DNA of 63,069 nucleotides from Parabacteroides bouchesdurhonensis (GTDB lineage Bacteria; Bacteroidota; Bacteroidia; Bacteroidales; Tannerellaceae), in assembly GCF_900186615.1 (NCBI RefSeq), contig NZ_LT896588.1:642783-705851 (forward strand), given 5' to 3'. A model generated the notes under the pieces. That model searched no databases and had not been told where the DNA came from. It was given only the letters and a program-made list of their open reading frames with translations. Shown here piece after piece: positions 17,061 to 26,076 of this stretch. Each line of letters begins with the position of its first letter. The stretch's first letter is position 1. Made by a program: the position numbers and the translations under genes.

Positions 17061-19583
17061 TTACATGCCTTCGCCGCCTCCAGTATTTCCGCCTTCGTTA
17101 CTTTTCATATCATCGTTACTGATACCGCGTTTTACTTTCTTGATAGAATCCTTCAAAGTACCGAAACGATAAGAAACACTTATACGGAATTCACGGGCAC
17201 TACGCCAGGTCGTAGCCACATTATGAAATCCTTCGCCGGTTGTTGTTGTCTCCATCTTCATGTTCTTCCAGAACGGGTTTTGTGCTCCAACGGAAACAGA
17301 CAGTTTCTTTTTCATGAAATCCTTGCTGACATTCAACCCTGCAAAATAGAACGGAGAATATTCGCTCTGCAACATAATCCACGGAGTGAAATAACCACCG
17401 TGCAAGTTTATACGGAAATCTTTCGGCAGATTAAACTGCGTTCCTGCAAAGATCCGGCCACTGAATCCGCTATTCTTCAAATCCATTGCCTCACTCTTCA
17501 AATCGGTATAGTCCACTCCGCCATTCATATAGATGCGGAACAACGGTATAGGATTCCAGTTACCATACAGGAAGAAACCTACTTGCTGCTTCTTACCAAT
17601 GTTTCCGTATGTATTCCAGAGTGCGCCGTTATAAACAGAACGCGGATCACTTTGGGGGAAATTAGCAATTTCACTATACTGTTCGATCGAGTTGTTCACG
17701 AATGTATAGCTCAAGCTGGCATTGACGCTGAATTTCTGCGCAAACTTACTAAAGTTGAAGTTTATATTATTACTCTTTTCAGAATCCAGATTCGGATTAC
17801 CTTGCGATATGTTCTGAGGATCTGTATCGTTTATATACGGATTCAAATACCAAATACCCGGACGACGGATACGCATATTGTAACCTAAACGTATCTGGGT
17901 AGACATATCCACCTGATAAGTCAAAGTGGCATTCGGAACAACATCAAAATAATGAGCATCAAAATCCATAACGGGAGCTTTCGCAAACTTGGCATTCAAA
18001 CTGGTTCCTTCCGCACGAACACCTGCTTTTACTCCAAACTTATCAAACTTCATCAAATATCCCAGATAAGCAGAATAAATATGCTGTGTATGATGGAAGT
18101 TACTATTCAGTGATGAAACATCTTTCCAGTTTTGAGTAGATTCATCATAAACTTGTTCCAATGTTTTACTCTTGCTCTGACGGTTGATGTATTTTACACC
18201 TGCCTCAAAAGTCTGGTCTTTCCATGTCGGAGTAGTATAATCTACCTGGCCTGTATGCTCTGTTGTGGAAGCATCGTTAATATTCCATTGCGGATAATCT
18301 TTTGCTAGCGGATAATCTACCACGTTAAACAACTCTGTACGGCTCTCATTATCATTCGGCGAGTTACTAAAGCGATATGATAGAGTAAGCAATTCATCCT
18401 TCTTATGAGTAGAATGCTGAAAATCCACATTTACATCCGTAGAACCATATGTACTTTCCGAATTACTATTGCGTTCATATTTATACAATGTCTCATAGTC
18501 GGAAGACGAAGCTTCCGCTCCATGCATCATAGCCGATAATTCAGAAAGATTCTTTGATTTACCCCGGAATAAATTAGCTCCTACACTCAACAAATTTAAA
18601 GAGTCAATCTCATAACTGGCTTCCAGATAACCATACTGGAAAGGACCTTTATTTTTACTCCGTCCATGTTCTTCCAGGAAATTAGACATGCCATTCTTCA
18701 ATGTATTTCTTGTAGAATAAGAATCATTCCATGGAGAATTACGTTTATTGTAGCCATAATTGGCAGTAAGACCCAGCTTTCCGGCCTTCAACGATACATA
18801 ACCGCCGCCACCAAAACTGCCTAATGTACTGGCATTGGCACGAACAGTTCCGGTATAACCTTGCAAAGCGTTTTTTGTAGTGATAATATTGATAATACCA
18901 CCAACACCTTCCGCATCGTATTTAGAGCCGGGATCGGTTATAACCTCAATGTTCTTTATGGAACTGGCAGGCATACTTTTCAATACATCGGAAGCATTAC
19001 TTCCGCTCAACAAATTGGAAGGCTTACCATTCATATAAATTTTATAGTTGGAAGATCCTTTCAATTGGATTTTATCCTCACCGTCTACTGTAATCATCGG
19101 GACTTTTCGCAGCATATCCAACGTATTACTGGTTTTCGCTTCCGGATCGTCTTCCAAACTGTATGTCAGTTTATCTACTTCCACTTTTACCAATGGTTTC
19201 TGTGCAACTACGGTAACTTCGTCTAGCCGTTGGTTGTCGTCTTGCATATATAGTTTTCCTAAATTCAGCGGACTGTTTTTTTCGGAAATGGAAAACACCT
19301 TTTGAGCCGGCTTCTTTCCAATAGATTGCATGGAGACGATATATTTGCCCGCAGTTTTCAACGAGGCTTCAAATTTACCATCAACATCACATGCCAACAT
19401 TTTAACAGAATTCTGAGGAGCGCTAGCCAATGCTATATTCAGCGTGGCGTAGGGAACCGTCTCATTTGTCAGCGAGTCAATCACTTGTCCTTTAATAGTT
19501 AAAGAACCTGTCTTGTCATTCTGGGCACACAGAGGGAGTGCAACTAATAATACCAGAAGTAAGGATAAAAGTTTTCTTTCCAT
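17061..19583 (-). CDS. TonB-dependent receptor / outer-membrane beta-barrel family protein
   Basis: About 840 residues from the ATG at 19581-19583 (MERKLLSLLLVLLVALPLCAQ is a clean signal peptide; the longer upstream frame has none). A carboxypeptidase-regulatory-like domain follows (about 25-110, GQVIDSLTNETVPYATLNI), then a plug (MLRKVPMITVDGEDKIQLKGS ... GVGGIINIITTK) and a beta-barrel of the OMP_b-brl_3 kind with the conserved NMRIRRPGIWYLNPY segment. The tail is Gly/Glu-rich (GGNTGGGEGM), which is not barrel-like. It differs from SusC proteins and has no SusD partner here, so its ligand (possibly a metal chelate or peptide) is unknown. Confidence 0.9.
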   Translation of the reverse strand: MERKLLSLLLVLLVALPLCAQNDKTGSLTIKGQVIDSLTNETVPYATLNIALASAPQNSVKMLACDVDGKFEASLKTAGKYIVSMQSIGKKPAQKVFSISEKNSPLNLGKLYMQDDNQRLDEVTVVAQKPLVKVEVDKLTYSLEDDPEAKTSNTLDMLRKVPMITVDGEDKIQLKGSSNYKIYMNGKPSNLLSGSNASDVLKSMPASSIKNIEVITDPGSKYDAEGVGGIINIITTKNALQGYTGTVRANASTLGSFGGGGYVSLKAGKLGLTANYGYNKRNSPWNDSYSTRNTLKNGMSNFLEEHGRSKNKGPFQYGYLEASYEIDSLNLLSVGANLFRGKSKNLSELSAMMHGAEASSSDYETLYKYERNSNSESTYGSTDVNVDFQHSTHKKDELLTLSYRFSNSPNDNESRTELFNVVDYPLAKDYPQWNINDASTTEHTGQVDYTTPTWKDQTFEAGVKYINRQSKSKTLEQVYDESTQNWKDVSSLNSNFHHTQHIYSAYLGYLMKFDKFGVKAGVRAEGTSLNAKFAKAPVMDFDAHYFDVVPNATLTYQVDMSTQIRLGYNMRIRRPGIWYLNPYINDTDPQNISQGNPNLDSEKSNNINFNFSKFAQKFSVNASLSYTFVNNSIEQYSEIANFPQSDPRSVYNGALWNTYGNIGKKQQVGFFLYGNWNPIPLFRIYMNGGVDYTDLKSEAMDLKNSGFSGRIFAGTQFNLPKDFRINLHGGYFTPWIMLQSEYSPFYFAGLNVSKDFMKKKLSVSVGAQNPFWKNMKMETTTTGEGFHNVATTWRSAREFRISVSYRFGTLKDSIKKVKRGISNDDMKSNEGGNTGGGEGM

Positions 19584-19710
19584 TGATCCAAAATATATCA
19601 AATGATACAAACCTATGTACGAAAGCATCGTAAACGCGACAAATGTAACTTAATAAAAACGTATTGCAACTATTTTAGTTTTAAAGAAGCCTAAAAGATG
19701 TATTCTGATG

Positions 19711-19740
19711 TTTGATAAATCTCCTATTACCTTATTTTTG
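19711..19740 (+). promoter_or_regulatory. Promoter of the SagB-like nitroreductase gene
   Basis: TTTG at 19711-19714, 18-nt spacer, TATTTTTG at 19733-19740, 25 bp upstream of the ATG at 19766. Bacteroidetes -33/-7 type. Confidence 0.65.
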
Positions 19741-19765
19741 TAAGAACCATTAACACGTAAAACTT

Positions 19766-20407
19766 ATGAGACAACTATCTGTTCTATTAACTGTATTATT
19801 ATTTGCTTCTGCTATGAGTGCACAATCATTAAAAGAAATTCCATTGAGCGTTCCGAATAAAACGCGTGGAATAAATGTTATGAAAGCGTTTGACAATCGT
19901 CATTCCGACCGGGAGTTTGCTAATAAAGACCTGAGCATACAGGATATTTCCGATTTGCTTTGGGCCGCCAATGGCATCAATCGTCCGGCAGACGGAAAAC
20001 GTACAGCTCCTTCCGCCTTGAATAAGCAGGATATAGACATCTATGTATTTATGAAAGACGGAGTTTATCTTTACGACGCCCATAAGCATAGCTTGAAACC
20101 TATAGCCGAAGGCGATCACCGGAATATTATCGCAGGCGGACAGGATTTCGTAAAAACAGCTCCGGTATGCCTGGTATATATTTCCGATTTGTCACGTTTC
20201 GGAATGGGCAATACCGAACAGGTTAAATTAATGGGAGCAATGGATGCAGGCATCGTTTCACAGAATGTAAATCTATTCTGTGCCGGAGTAGGCTTATCAA
20301 CCGTTCCACGCGCATCTATGGATCAAAGCGCTTTGAAAAAGCTATTGAAGCTATCTGACAGCCAGATTCCAATGATGAATAACCCGGTAGGACATCCTGT
20401 TCGCTAA
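19766..20407 (+). CDS. SagB/ThcOx-type nitroreductase-family protein, secreted
   Basis: A 213-residue FMN-dependent nitroreductase-fold protein with an N-terminal signal peptide (MRQLSVLLTVLLFASAMSAQ). Family features: KAFDNRHSDREFANKDLS (FMN-phosphate-binding Arg region), ISDLLWAANGINRPADGKRTAPSALNKQDIDIYVF (the SagB/ThcOx block) and GAMDAGIVSQNVNLFCAGVGLSTVPRA near the end. Export of a flavin nitroreductase is typical of Bacteroidales homologues, but the physiological electron acceptor is unknown. It is transcribed alone and divergently from the TonB receptor. A large hairpin (20450-20497) follows its stop. Confidence 0.88.
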   Translation: MRQLSVLLTVLLFASAMSAQSLKEIPLSVPNKTRGINVMKAFDNRHSDREFANKDLSIQDISDLLWAANGINRPADGKRTAPSALNKQDIDIYVFMKDGVYLYDAHKHSLKPIAEGDHRNIIAGGQDFVKTAPVCLVYISDLSRFGMGNTEQVKLMGAMDAGIVSQNVNLFCAGVGLSTVPRASMDQSALKKLLKLSDSQIPMMNNPVGHPVR

Positions 20408-20449
20408 GTATTTACCATGCAATTGTAGTGCACATTTAAGATAAGTCTT

Positions 20450-20497
20450 CGTAATGGTTTTTTCAAATCATCCCGATCATTTGGGAAAACCGTTACG
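20450..20497. repeat. 19-bp perfect-pairing hairpin between nitroreductase and phosphoesterase genes
   Basis: Arms 20450-20468 (CGTAATGGTTTTTTCAAAT) and 20479-20497 (ATTTGGGAAAACCGTTACG) pair over all 19 positions, three of them G-U, around a 10-nt loop containing CATCCCGAT. No T-run follows, so it is not a standard terminator for the upstream gene. It could act as an mRNA-stability element, an attenuator for the following gene or a short palindromic mobile repeat. The loop core CATCCCGAT also occurs in the tandem palindromes at 22776-22863, on the other side of the phosphoesterase pair. Confidence 0.7.
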
Positions 20498-20527
20498 ATG
20501 ATGTACTTTTACCGAAAAATAGACGAA

Positions 20528-21619
20528 ATGCCTACTTTATTTATTAGCATCATTTGCCTGTACTTATTAGGAAACATATATATCTTTCTGAGAGGAAGGC
20601 AAGCACTAAAAGCCCAGTCTACAGGTGTCAAAGTTTTACTATCCCTTATCTTCTGGGGATGCGCTTTATCTTTTTTCGTAAGCTTCCTGCTACGGGATGT
20701 TGTAATGTCTGACTTTATCGGACAAACCTTACAAGAGACAGGAACAGGCTGGTTGGTGTTCACTTTATATATGGTAATATTACTAGCCCTGTTTGATTTA
20801 TTACGACTTTTCCACATACGTATAAGATCCGGCTTCTATATTGCTTTAGGAATAACACTCAGTTTATTAGGATACGGATATTATAATTATCAACATCCGG
20901 ATACAAAAGTTATCAACATAGTTATTAACAAGTCCGTCAACAATGAAGACAAGCCGCTGAAAGTGGTAGCTATCAGTGATATTCACTTAGGATATGGCAC
21001 GGACAAAGCGATGCTTCAACAATACGTAGAACTGATAAATGCCCAACATCCCGATTTGATCCTGATAGGAGGCGACTTGATAGATAACAGTGTTGTTCCC
21101 CTGTATGCAGAACAGATGCAGGAAGAACTGGCCCGGCTAGAAGCGCCCTATGGCGTCTACATGGTTCCGGGAAATCATGAATACATCAGTAATATCGAAG
21201 CAAGTAAAAAGTTTATTCAATCAACGCCTATTATTCTTTTACAAGACAGCGTCGCTACTTTACCCAACGGCATCCAGCTTATAGGAAGAGACGACAGACA
21301 CAACAAAAACCGATTATCTTTAACGGAGCTAACAAAAGACGTAAACCCTGAGCTGCCGGTTATCTTGCTTGACCATCAACCCTATCAATTACAACAAACC
21401 GTTGCCTCTAATATCGATTTACAATTCAGCGGACATACGCATCACGGACAAGTATGGCCTATGAGCCTGATTACAGACCATTTGTTTGAGCTGAGTTACG
21501 GCTATAAGCAGGAAGGCAATACCCACTTCTATGTTTCTTCCGGCTTATCCCTTTGGGGACCTCCTTTCCGGATCGGAACGGATAGCGAACTTGTTGTATT
21601 CAATATCTCTTTTAAATAA
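20528..21619 (+). CDS. Membrane-anchored metallophosphoesterase (first of a tandem pair)
   Basis: A 363-residue protein with four N-terminal membrane helices (to about residue 125) and a calcineurin-like phosphoesterase domain. Metal and catalytic motifs: SDIHLGYG, GGDLIDN, PGNHEY, LDHQP and GHTHHGQ. Relatives of the YkuE/YaeI type act on membrane lipids or nucleotides such as UDP-diacylglucosamine, but the substrate here is not known. I chose the ATG at 20528-20530 because the start MPTLFISI then lines up with the MKVFIQSI start of the paralogue downstream, although ATG codons at 20498 and 20501 are also in frame. Confidence 0.88.
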   Translation: MPTLFISIICLYLLGNIYIFLRGRQALKAQSTGVKVLLSLIFWGCALSFFVSFLLRDVVMSDFIGQTLQETGTGWLVFTLYMVILLALFDLLRLFHIRIRSGFYIALGITLSLLGYGYYNYQHPDTKVINIVINKSVNNEDKPLKVVAISDIHLGYGTDKAMLQQYVELINAQHPDLILIGGDLIDNSVVPLYAEQMQEELARLEAPYGVYMVPGNHEYISNIEASKKFIQSTPIILLQDSVATLPNGIQLIGRDDRHNKNRLSLTELTKDVNPELPVILLDHQPYQLQQTVASNIDLQFSGHTHHGQVWPMSLITDHLFELSYGYKQEGNTHFYVSSGLSLWGPPFRIGTDSELVVFNISFK

Positions 21620-21626
21620 AACCGGC

Positions 21627-22757
21627 ATGAAAGTATTCATTCAGTCTATCGTAGCACAATTATTGCTAAACCCTTATATCTTTTGGCGAGGTTATCAGGC
21701 AATACCGGCTAAGAAAAGTTGGCGGATACCTTATATATTGTTCTTTGTCATAGAACTTGCCGTTTATTTCTTCGGTTTCTTTTTCCGAAAAGATTTACCG
21801 GATAACATCATGATTGGCATCCAGTATTTCTGCAACACCTGGTACATATCTTCTATCTATATTACACTGTCCTTAATCGTTTTGGAGATATTGCGACTTT
21901 CCAACCGGTGGCTTCATTGGTTTCCGAAAATGATTAAGGAACATTGGAAACAGACGAAACTCACTCTTTTCTTTGTGATTACAGCCGGCGTAACAGCCCT
22001 AATGTTCCATGCTTACCACACGGTAGAGAATCCCATCGTTAAAGATGTATATATCACCCTGCCCAAAAGCGCGGGAGACAACCGGGATAGCCTTACCATC
22101 GTTATGATGAGCGATTTACACATAGGAGAAGTAATCGGGAAGAAACTTGTCCGGAAATATGTAGCCCTTAGCAATGCCCAACATCCGGATATGGTTGTTA
22201 TGGTAGGAGACATCATGGATTACGAGTCCCGCTTTGCCGAAAAAGAACATATTGAAGAAGACTTACAACAACTCAAAGCGCCGCTTGGCGTATATATTGT
22301 TTATGGCAACCACGAGTACCGTGCCAACCGGAATGCCAAATATCGCTGGCTAAAGAAAACAGGAGCTACTTTATTGATTGATTCCGTGGCAATGCCAGAC
22401 TCCTCATTCTATCTGATAGGACGAGACGACCGTATCAATAAAAAAAGGAAACCGCTTCATGCCTTGATGGAAGGACTTGATAAAAGCAAACCTCTTATCG
22501 TTTTAGACCATCAACCCTGGTCTTTCGCAGAAATGAACATGAACGGAGTTGATCTGGGATTGCATGGTCATACCCACAACGGCCAACTTTGGCCCTATCC
22601 TCTATTAATGAAGTTCATCTATGAATGTCCTTACGGCTATTACCAGAAAGGGCCGACGCAGTTTTACGTGTCATCCGGTATCGGAATAGCCGGACCTCCT
22701 TATCGCGTAGGAACAGTATCGGAACTGGTGGTTATACACATAAGGTTTAAAACGTGA
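21627..22757 (+). CDS. Membrane-anchored metallophosphoesterase (second of a tandem pair)
   Basis: A 376-residue paralogue of the preceding gene, beginning 7 bp after its stop, with the same four-helix membrane anchor and phosphoesterase domain (SDLHIGE, GDIMDYE, YGNHEYRA, GRDDRINKKRKPL, LDHQPW, GHTHNGQLWP). The ATG at 21627-21629 is used because a longer frame would overlap the previous gene and lose the alignment with it. Tandem duplication is evident from shared segments such as VPYG/CPYGYYQKG-type endings and FYVSSG. It is followed by a tandem-repeat array and converges with the S41 protease gene. Confidence 0.9.
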   Translation: MKVFIQSIVAQLLLNPYIFWRGYQAIPAKKSWRIPYILFFVIELAVYFFGFFFRKDLPDNIMIGIQYFCNTWYISSIYITLSLIVLEILRLSNRWLHWFPKMIKEHWKQTKLTLFFVITAGVTALMFHAYHTVENPIVKDVYITLPKSAGDNRDSLTIVMMSDLHIGEVIGKKLVRKYVALSNAQHPDMVVMVGDIMDYESRFAEKEHIEEDLQQLKAPLGVYIVYGNHEYRANRNAKYRWLKKTGATLLIDSVAMPDSSFYLIGRDDRINKKRKPLHALMEGLDKSKPLIVLDHQPWSFAEMNMNGVDLGLHGHTHNGQLWPYPLLMKFIYECPYGYYQKGPTQFYVSSGIGIAGPPYRVGTVSELVVIHIRFKT

Positions 22758-22765
22758 ACATACAT

Positions 22766-22863
22766 GTTTCATTTTGTTTCATGTCGGTGGAACAAAAGTT
22801 TCATCCCGATGAAACAAATGTTTCAAGCTGATGGAACAAGTGTTTCATGCCGGTGGAACTTTT
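22766..22863. repeat. Tandem 22-bp palindromic repeat array
   Basis: Four exact-length 22-bp units at 22776-22797, 22798-22819, 22820-22841 and 22842-22863, preceded by a 10-bp partial unit at 22766-22775. The shared core is GTTTCATnnCGRTGRAAC, itself an inverted repeat (perfect GTTTCAT/ATGAAAC in unit 2), followed by a 4-base A/T-rich linker. It lies between two convergent genes, just before the terminator of the S41 protease gene. No spacer variety and no cas genes are present, so it is not CRISPR. Confidence 0.85.
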
Positions 22864-22880
22864 GACATATTACCTGCAAT

Positions 22881-22909
22881 AAAAAAAAACCACCTGACAC
22901 ACAGGCGGC
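22881..22909 (-). terminator. Terminator of the S41 peptidase gene
   Basis: Stem ACCACCTG (22889-22896) / CAGGCGGC (22902-22909) with two G-U pairs and a 5-nt loop, followed on the minus strand by an eight-T run (22881-22888). Located 38 bp past the stop at 22947. Confidence 0.75.
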
Positions 22910-22946
22910 TTTCCTTATACTATCCGGGACAGAGCCGGTAAATTAT

Positions 22947-24650
22947 TTACTTCGTATCCGGGTTTTCTTCTTGCTTCTCCGGAGCGCTCAATGTTTTATC
23001 ATACAGTTCCCTGTTAGACAAGACTTCCAATGCTTTGTCCAAAACATCGTCATCTTTCAGGTTTTGCAGTAATTCTCCTTTCTGATAATAATAGCGTTTC
23101 ACGATTTCAGCAGCCATCAGCTTCTTGATTTCGTCTTTGTTACGCTCGAAATCCCTGTCAAGATCGGGAGTCAATTTGGCTTCCAATGCTTGTAAAGCGG
23201 TAGAATCACCCTCCAAATAACCTTCAAACCCGGCAATCTCTTTCAGGTTCTTCAAGGCTTTTTCGCTCTGACGGTCATAAGTAAAGTTCTTTTCCTTAGC
23301 ATATTGCTTAAAGGCCTCGAAGTCTTCGTCCGTAAAAGTAAACTCTTCTGCGGGCGAAATAGTTTTATGCTTTTGTACCCAATCCGTTATAAAATCGAAC
23401 AACGTCCAGTCCGTTGCCAGGTAATATATAATGGTAGGTATTCGCTTATCCTTTATTTCAAACTCCGGACGAACGCCGCCACCATCACGTACCGGACGAC
23501 CGTGGGAGGTATAAAATACAGACGTTAAACTATCAGGTATCACATCTACGCTTCCATCCGCTTTACGATGCGTATAATCCAGTTGCTGAATACAACGGCC
23601 ACTGGGAATATAATATTTACTCATCGTTACTTTCAGCTTGCCATCATAAGGCAAATCACGGGTAGACTGCACCAAGCCTTTTCCAAACGAACGCTGCCCT
23701 ATCAATACAGCCCGATCCAAGTCCTGTAACGCACCGGATACGATTTCAGAGGCAGAGGCAGAATTTCCATTGATAAGAACAGCAATAGGCATCACCGTAT
23801 CAATCGGTTCACTGGATGTGCGGTAAGTGCGATCCCATTGTTTAACCTTTCCTTTTGTTGACAGGACTTCACTGCCTTTAGGAACAAACAGGCCTACAAT
23901 CTGTACGGCAGACTCCAATACTCCGCCGCCATTATTACGTAAATCCAAAACCAGAGATTTGATAGCATGATTCTTTTTCAAATCCAGAAAAGCATCCCTT
24001 ACTTCCTGTCCGCTTTTATCGGTAAATCCTTTTAAATAAATGTAGCCGATACTGTCGTTACGTACGCCATAATAAGTAACCTGATCTACAATAACCTGTT
24101 TGCGTACTATTTCAAACTTCAAAGTTTTTTTCTCTCCGGGACGCTGGATGGTCAATTTTATCTTCGTATTAGGCACACCTTTCAACAATTCACTTACTCT
24201 ATCATTCGTTGCCTTCGATACATCCACAGTATCAATAGCCAAGATATGGTCTCCGGCTTTCAGTCCTGCCAACGCGGCCGGCATACCATCAAAAGGCTCG
24301 GCAATAACCACACCGCCGTCTTTATCACGTTGACGAATAATAGAACCTATGCCACCATATTCTCCGGTAGTGATAAGTTTCAAGCCTTCCATTTCCTGCT
24401 CCGGATAATATTCCGTATAAGGATCTAATCCGTTTAACATAGCATCAATACCCCGTCGAAGGGTCTTTTCCACGTCTACCGAATCTACATAGAACATTTC
24501 CACCTCTTTCACAAGGGCATTGAATATGTCGAGGTTCTTACTTACTTCAAAACGATTATCTTTCTGAGCCTGTACCGGCAAAACTGTTCCTGTCAGCAAC
24601 AACAGGGCTAGTAATCCTATAATACTCTTTCTTTGAATCAACTTACACAT
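22947..24650 (-). CDS. S41-family C-terminal processing peptidase (Ctp-like)
   Basis: A 567-residue periplasmic serine protease. It has a signal peptide (LLALLLLTGTVLPVQAQ), an N-terminal helical region, a PDZ domain at about 90-175 (GGIGSIIRQRDKDGGVVIAEPFDGMPAALAGLKAGDHIL), and the S41 core with LDLRNNGGG, the catalytic Ser in NGNSASASEIVSG and the Lys in RSFGKGLVQS. A C-terminal helical extension of about 150 residues ends in a Glu/Lys-rich tail. Such proteases trim or degrade envelope proteins. Monocistronic, with its own terminator. Confidence 0.95.
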   Translation of the reverse strand: MCKLIQRKSIIGLLALLLLTGTVLPVQAQKDNRFEVSKNLDIFNALVKEVEMFYVDSVDVEKTLRRGIDAMLNGLDPYTEYYPEQEMEGLKLITTGEYGGIGSIIRQRDKDGGVVIAEPFDGMPAALAGLKAGDHILAIDTVDVSKATNDRVSELLKGVPNTKIKLTIQRPGEKKTLKFEIVRKQVIVDQVTYYGVRNDSIGYIYLKGFTDKSGQEVRDAFLDLKKNHAIKSLVLDLRNNGGGVLESAVQIVGLFVPKGSEVLSTKGKVKQWDRTYRTSSEPIDTVMPIAVLINGNSASASEIVSGALQDLDRAVLIGQRSFGKGLVQSTRDLPYDGKLKVTMSKYYIPSGRCIQQLDYTHRKADGSVDVIPDSLTSVFYTSHGRPVRDGGGVRPEFEIKDKRIPTIIYYLATDWTLFDFITDWVQKHKTISPAEEFTFTDEDFEAFKQYAKEKNFTYDRQSEKALKNLKEIAGFEGYLEGDSTALQALEAKLTPDLDRDFERNKDEIKKLMAAEIVKRYYYQKGELLQNLKDDDVLDKALEVLSNRELYDKTLSAPEKQEENPDTK

Positions 24651-24698
24651 AGAATATTTAGTTAAATAAAGGTGTAAATGTATATATAATACACCGTG

Positions 24699-25676
24699 TT
24701 ACGCCAATATCGCTTTTACTTTTAACTTTATTTGTTCCCATTTATCTGCCGGTATTTCCGGTCCGACAACGTCTATCACATAGCCGGCAAGCAAAGAACC
24801 GATGCGGGCCGATTGCTCTAAAGTTGCTCCTTCAGAAAGGCCATACAGGAAACCGGCAGCAAAATTATCGCCGGCTCCGGTTGTGTCTACAGGCTTGCCG
24901 CCCTCGGCAGGAACGGTAAAGAAATTGCCTTTACTGCCTACAATCGCACCTTCTTTGCCTAAAGTAACGATAGAGACTTCAACCATTTCGGAAAGCACCT
25001 TCACGGCTTCGCAAGCCTTCAATCCCGTATAGGCTTCGGCTTCGGGTTCGTTAGAGAACAAAATATCCACATATTGAGGAATAATATCTTCAAGGAATCC
25101 TTTGAAAGCGTTTACAATGTTGAAGTTCGACAAGTCCAACGCAACCTTTAATCCCAGCTTCTTGGCTTTCTGCATGGTAGTACGCACTAACGGTTCATTC
25201 ACCAACAGATAACCTTCTATATATATACATTGGTATTTGGAAAGCACCTCTTCGCTGATTTCATCCGGCGTAATTGTTGCTGCCGGCCCTAGAAAAGTAC
25301 CCATCGTACGCTCTCCATCCTTGGAGATCAAGACTGTGCAACTGCCTGAAACACCTTTTGTCTTGACAAAGTAAGGCGTAACTCCGGCCGTTTCCAAAGC
25401 TTTTTCATAAAACTCGCCTACCGAATCCGTTCCTATCTTACCGATAAAACCAGTATTAGCACCTAAATATGCCATCGTTCTCATCGTATTGCATACCGAA
25501 CCACCCGGAGCCTGACTTCTTTCCAGATGTTCCTGCGCTTTACGAATAGAGAGCATTTGTTCCTGGTCTATCATGTCCATAGCTCCCTTCTCTATACCTA
25601 CGTCGTTGAGCACCTTGTCATTATCCAACTTTAACAGAACATCAACCAACGCATTACCTAAGCCTATTGTATTCAT
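24699..25676 (-). CDS. PfkB-family carbohydrate/adenosine kinase
   Basis: A 325-residue sugar or nucleoside kinase. The start at 25674-25676 gives MNTIGLGNALVDVLLKLDND, the expected first strand. Family signatures: GGSVCNTMRTMAYLGANTGFIGKIGTDSVG near residue 60 and DTTGAGDNFAAGFLYGLSEG with the catalytic Asp near 270. It most resembles the adenosine-kinase-like branch common in Bacteroidetes, but ribose, fructose or inosine cannot be excluded. A CAAATATA box at 25693-25700 is a possible -7 element. The gene is divergent from the tRNA-Asn cluster, with overlapping upstream regions. Confidence 0.9.
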   Translation of the reverse strand: MNTIGLGNALVDVLLKLDNDKVLNDVGIEKGAMDMIDQEQMLSIRKAQEHLERSQAPGGSVCNTMRTMAYLGANTGFIGKIGTDSVGEFYEKALETAGVTPYFVKTKGVSGSCTVLISKDGERTMGTFLGPAATITPDEISEEVLSKYQCIYIEGYLLVNEPLVRTTMQKAKKLGLKVALDLSNFNIVNAFKGFLEDIIPQYVDILFSNEPEAEAYTGLKACEAVKVLSEMVEVSIVTLGKEGAIVGSKGNFFTVPAEGGKPVDTTGAGDNFAAGFLYGLSEGATLEQSARIGSLLAGYVIDVVGPEIPADKWEQIKLKVKAILA

Positions 25677-25700
25677 TTCCTCATTTTTTCTGCAAATATA

Positions 25701-25731
25701 TTGCATATTTCAAAAACATCCTCTACTTTTG
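25701..25731 (+). promoter_or_regulatory. Promoter of the tRNA-Asn cluster
   Basis: TTG at 25701-25703, 20-nt spacer, TACTTTTG at 25724-25731. The expected start site is about 40 bp before the first tRNA. Good consensus match. Confidence 0.75.
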
Positions 25732-25777
25732 CAGTGCAAAATCAGAAAGGGTCTTTTTAGGCTCTTATCACTCAAAT

Positions 25778-25851
25778 TCTTCCTTAGCTCAGTTGGTTAG
25801 AGCATCTGACTGTTAATCAGAGGGTCCTTGGTTCAAGTCCAAGAGGAAGAG
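25778..25851 (+). tRNA. tRNA-Asn (GTT), copy 1
   Basis: 74 nt. Acceptor TCTTCCT/AGGAAGA, D-stem GCTC/GAGC, anticodon stem TCTGA/TCAGA around the loop CTGTTAA (anticodon GTT), T-stem CTTGG/CCAAG. The CCA end is not encoded. Confidence 0.97.
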
Positions 25852-25888
25852 CTGAAAAAAAGACATCGGGAAAGACTGAAAAACATAT

Positions 25889-25962
25889 TCTTCCTTAGCT
25901 CAGTTGGTTAGAGCATCTGACTGTTAATCAGAGGGTCCTTGGTTCAAGTCCAAGAGGAAGAG
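25889..25962 (+). tRNA. tRNA-Asn (GTT), copy 2
   Basis: Identical in sequence to copy 1; start-to-start distance 111 bp. The spacer before it (GACATCGGGAAAGACTGAAA) is nearly the same as the next spacer, so the whole unit was duplicated. Confidence 0.97.
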
Positions 25963-25998
25963 CTGAAAAAGACATCGGGAAAGACTGAAAAGACATAT

Positions 25999-26072
25999 TC
26001 TTCCTTAGCTCAGTTGGTTAGAGCATCTGACTGTTAATCAGAGGGTCCTTGGTTCAAGTCCAAGAGGAAGAG
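25999..26072 (+). tRNA. tRNA-Asn (GTT), copy 3
   Basis: Identical to copies 1 and 2; start-to-start distance 110 bp from copy 2. It is followed after 4 bp by the cluster terminator. Confidence 0.97.
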
Positions 26073-26076
26073 CGGT

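Noticed and set aside
22776-22863. Possible CRISPR array
   Set aside because: Units are adjacent with no unique spacers, only four copies, and no cas genes nearby.
25778-26072. Repeats around tRNA-Asn as a mobile element
   Set aside because: The repeated unit is just tRNA plus spacer; simple tandem duplication explains it and no integrase is near.
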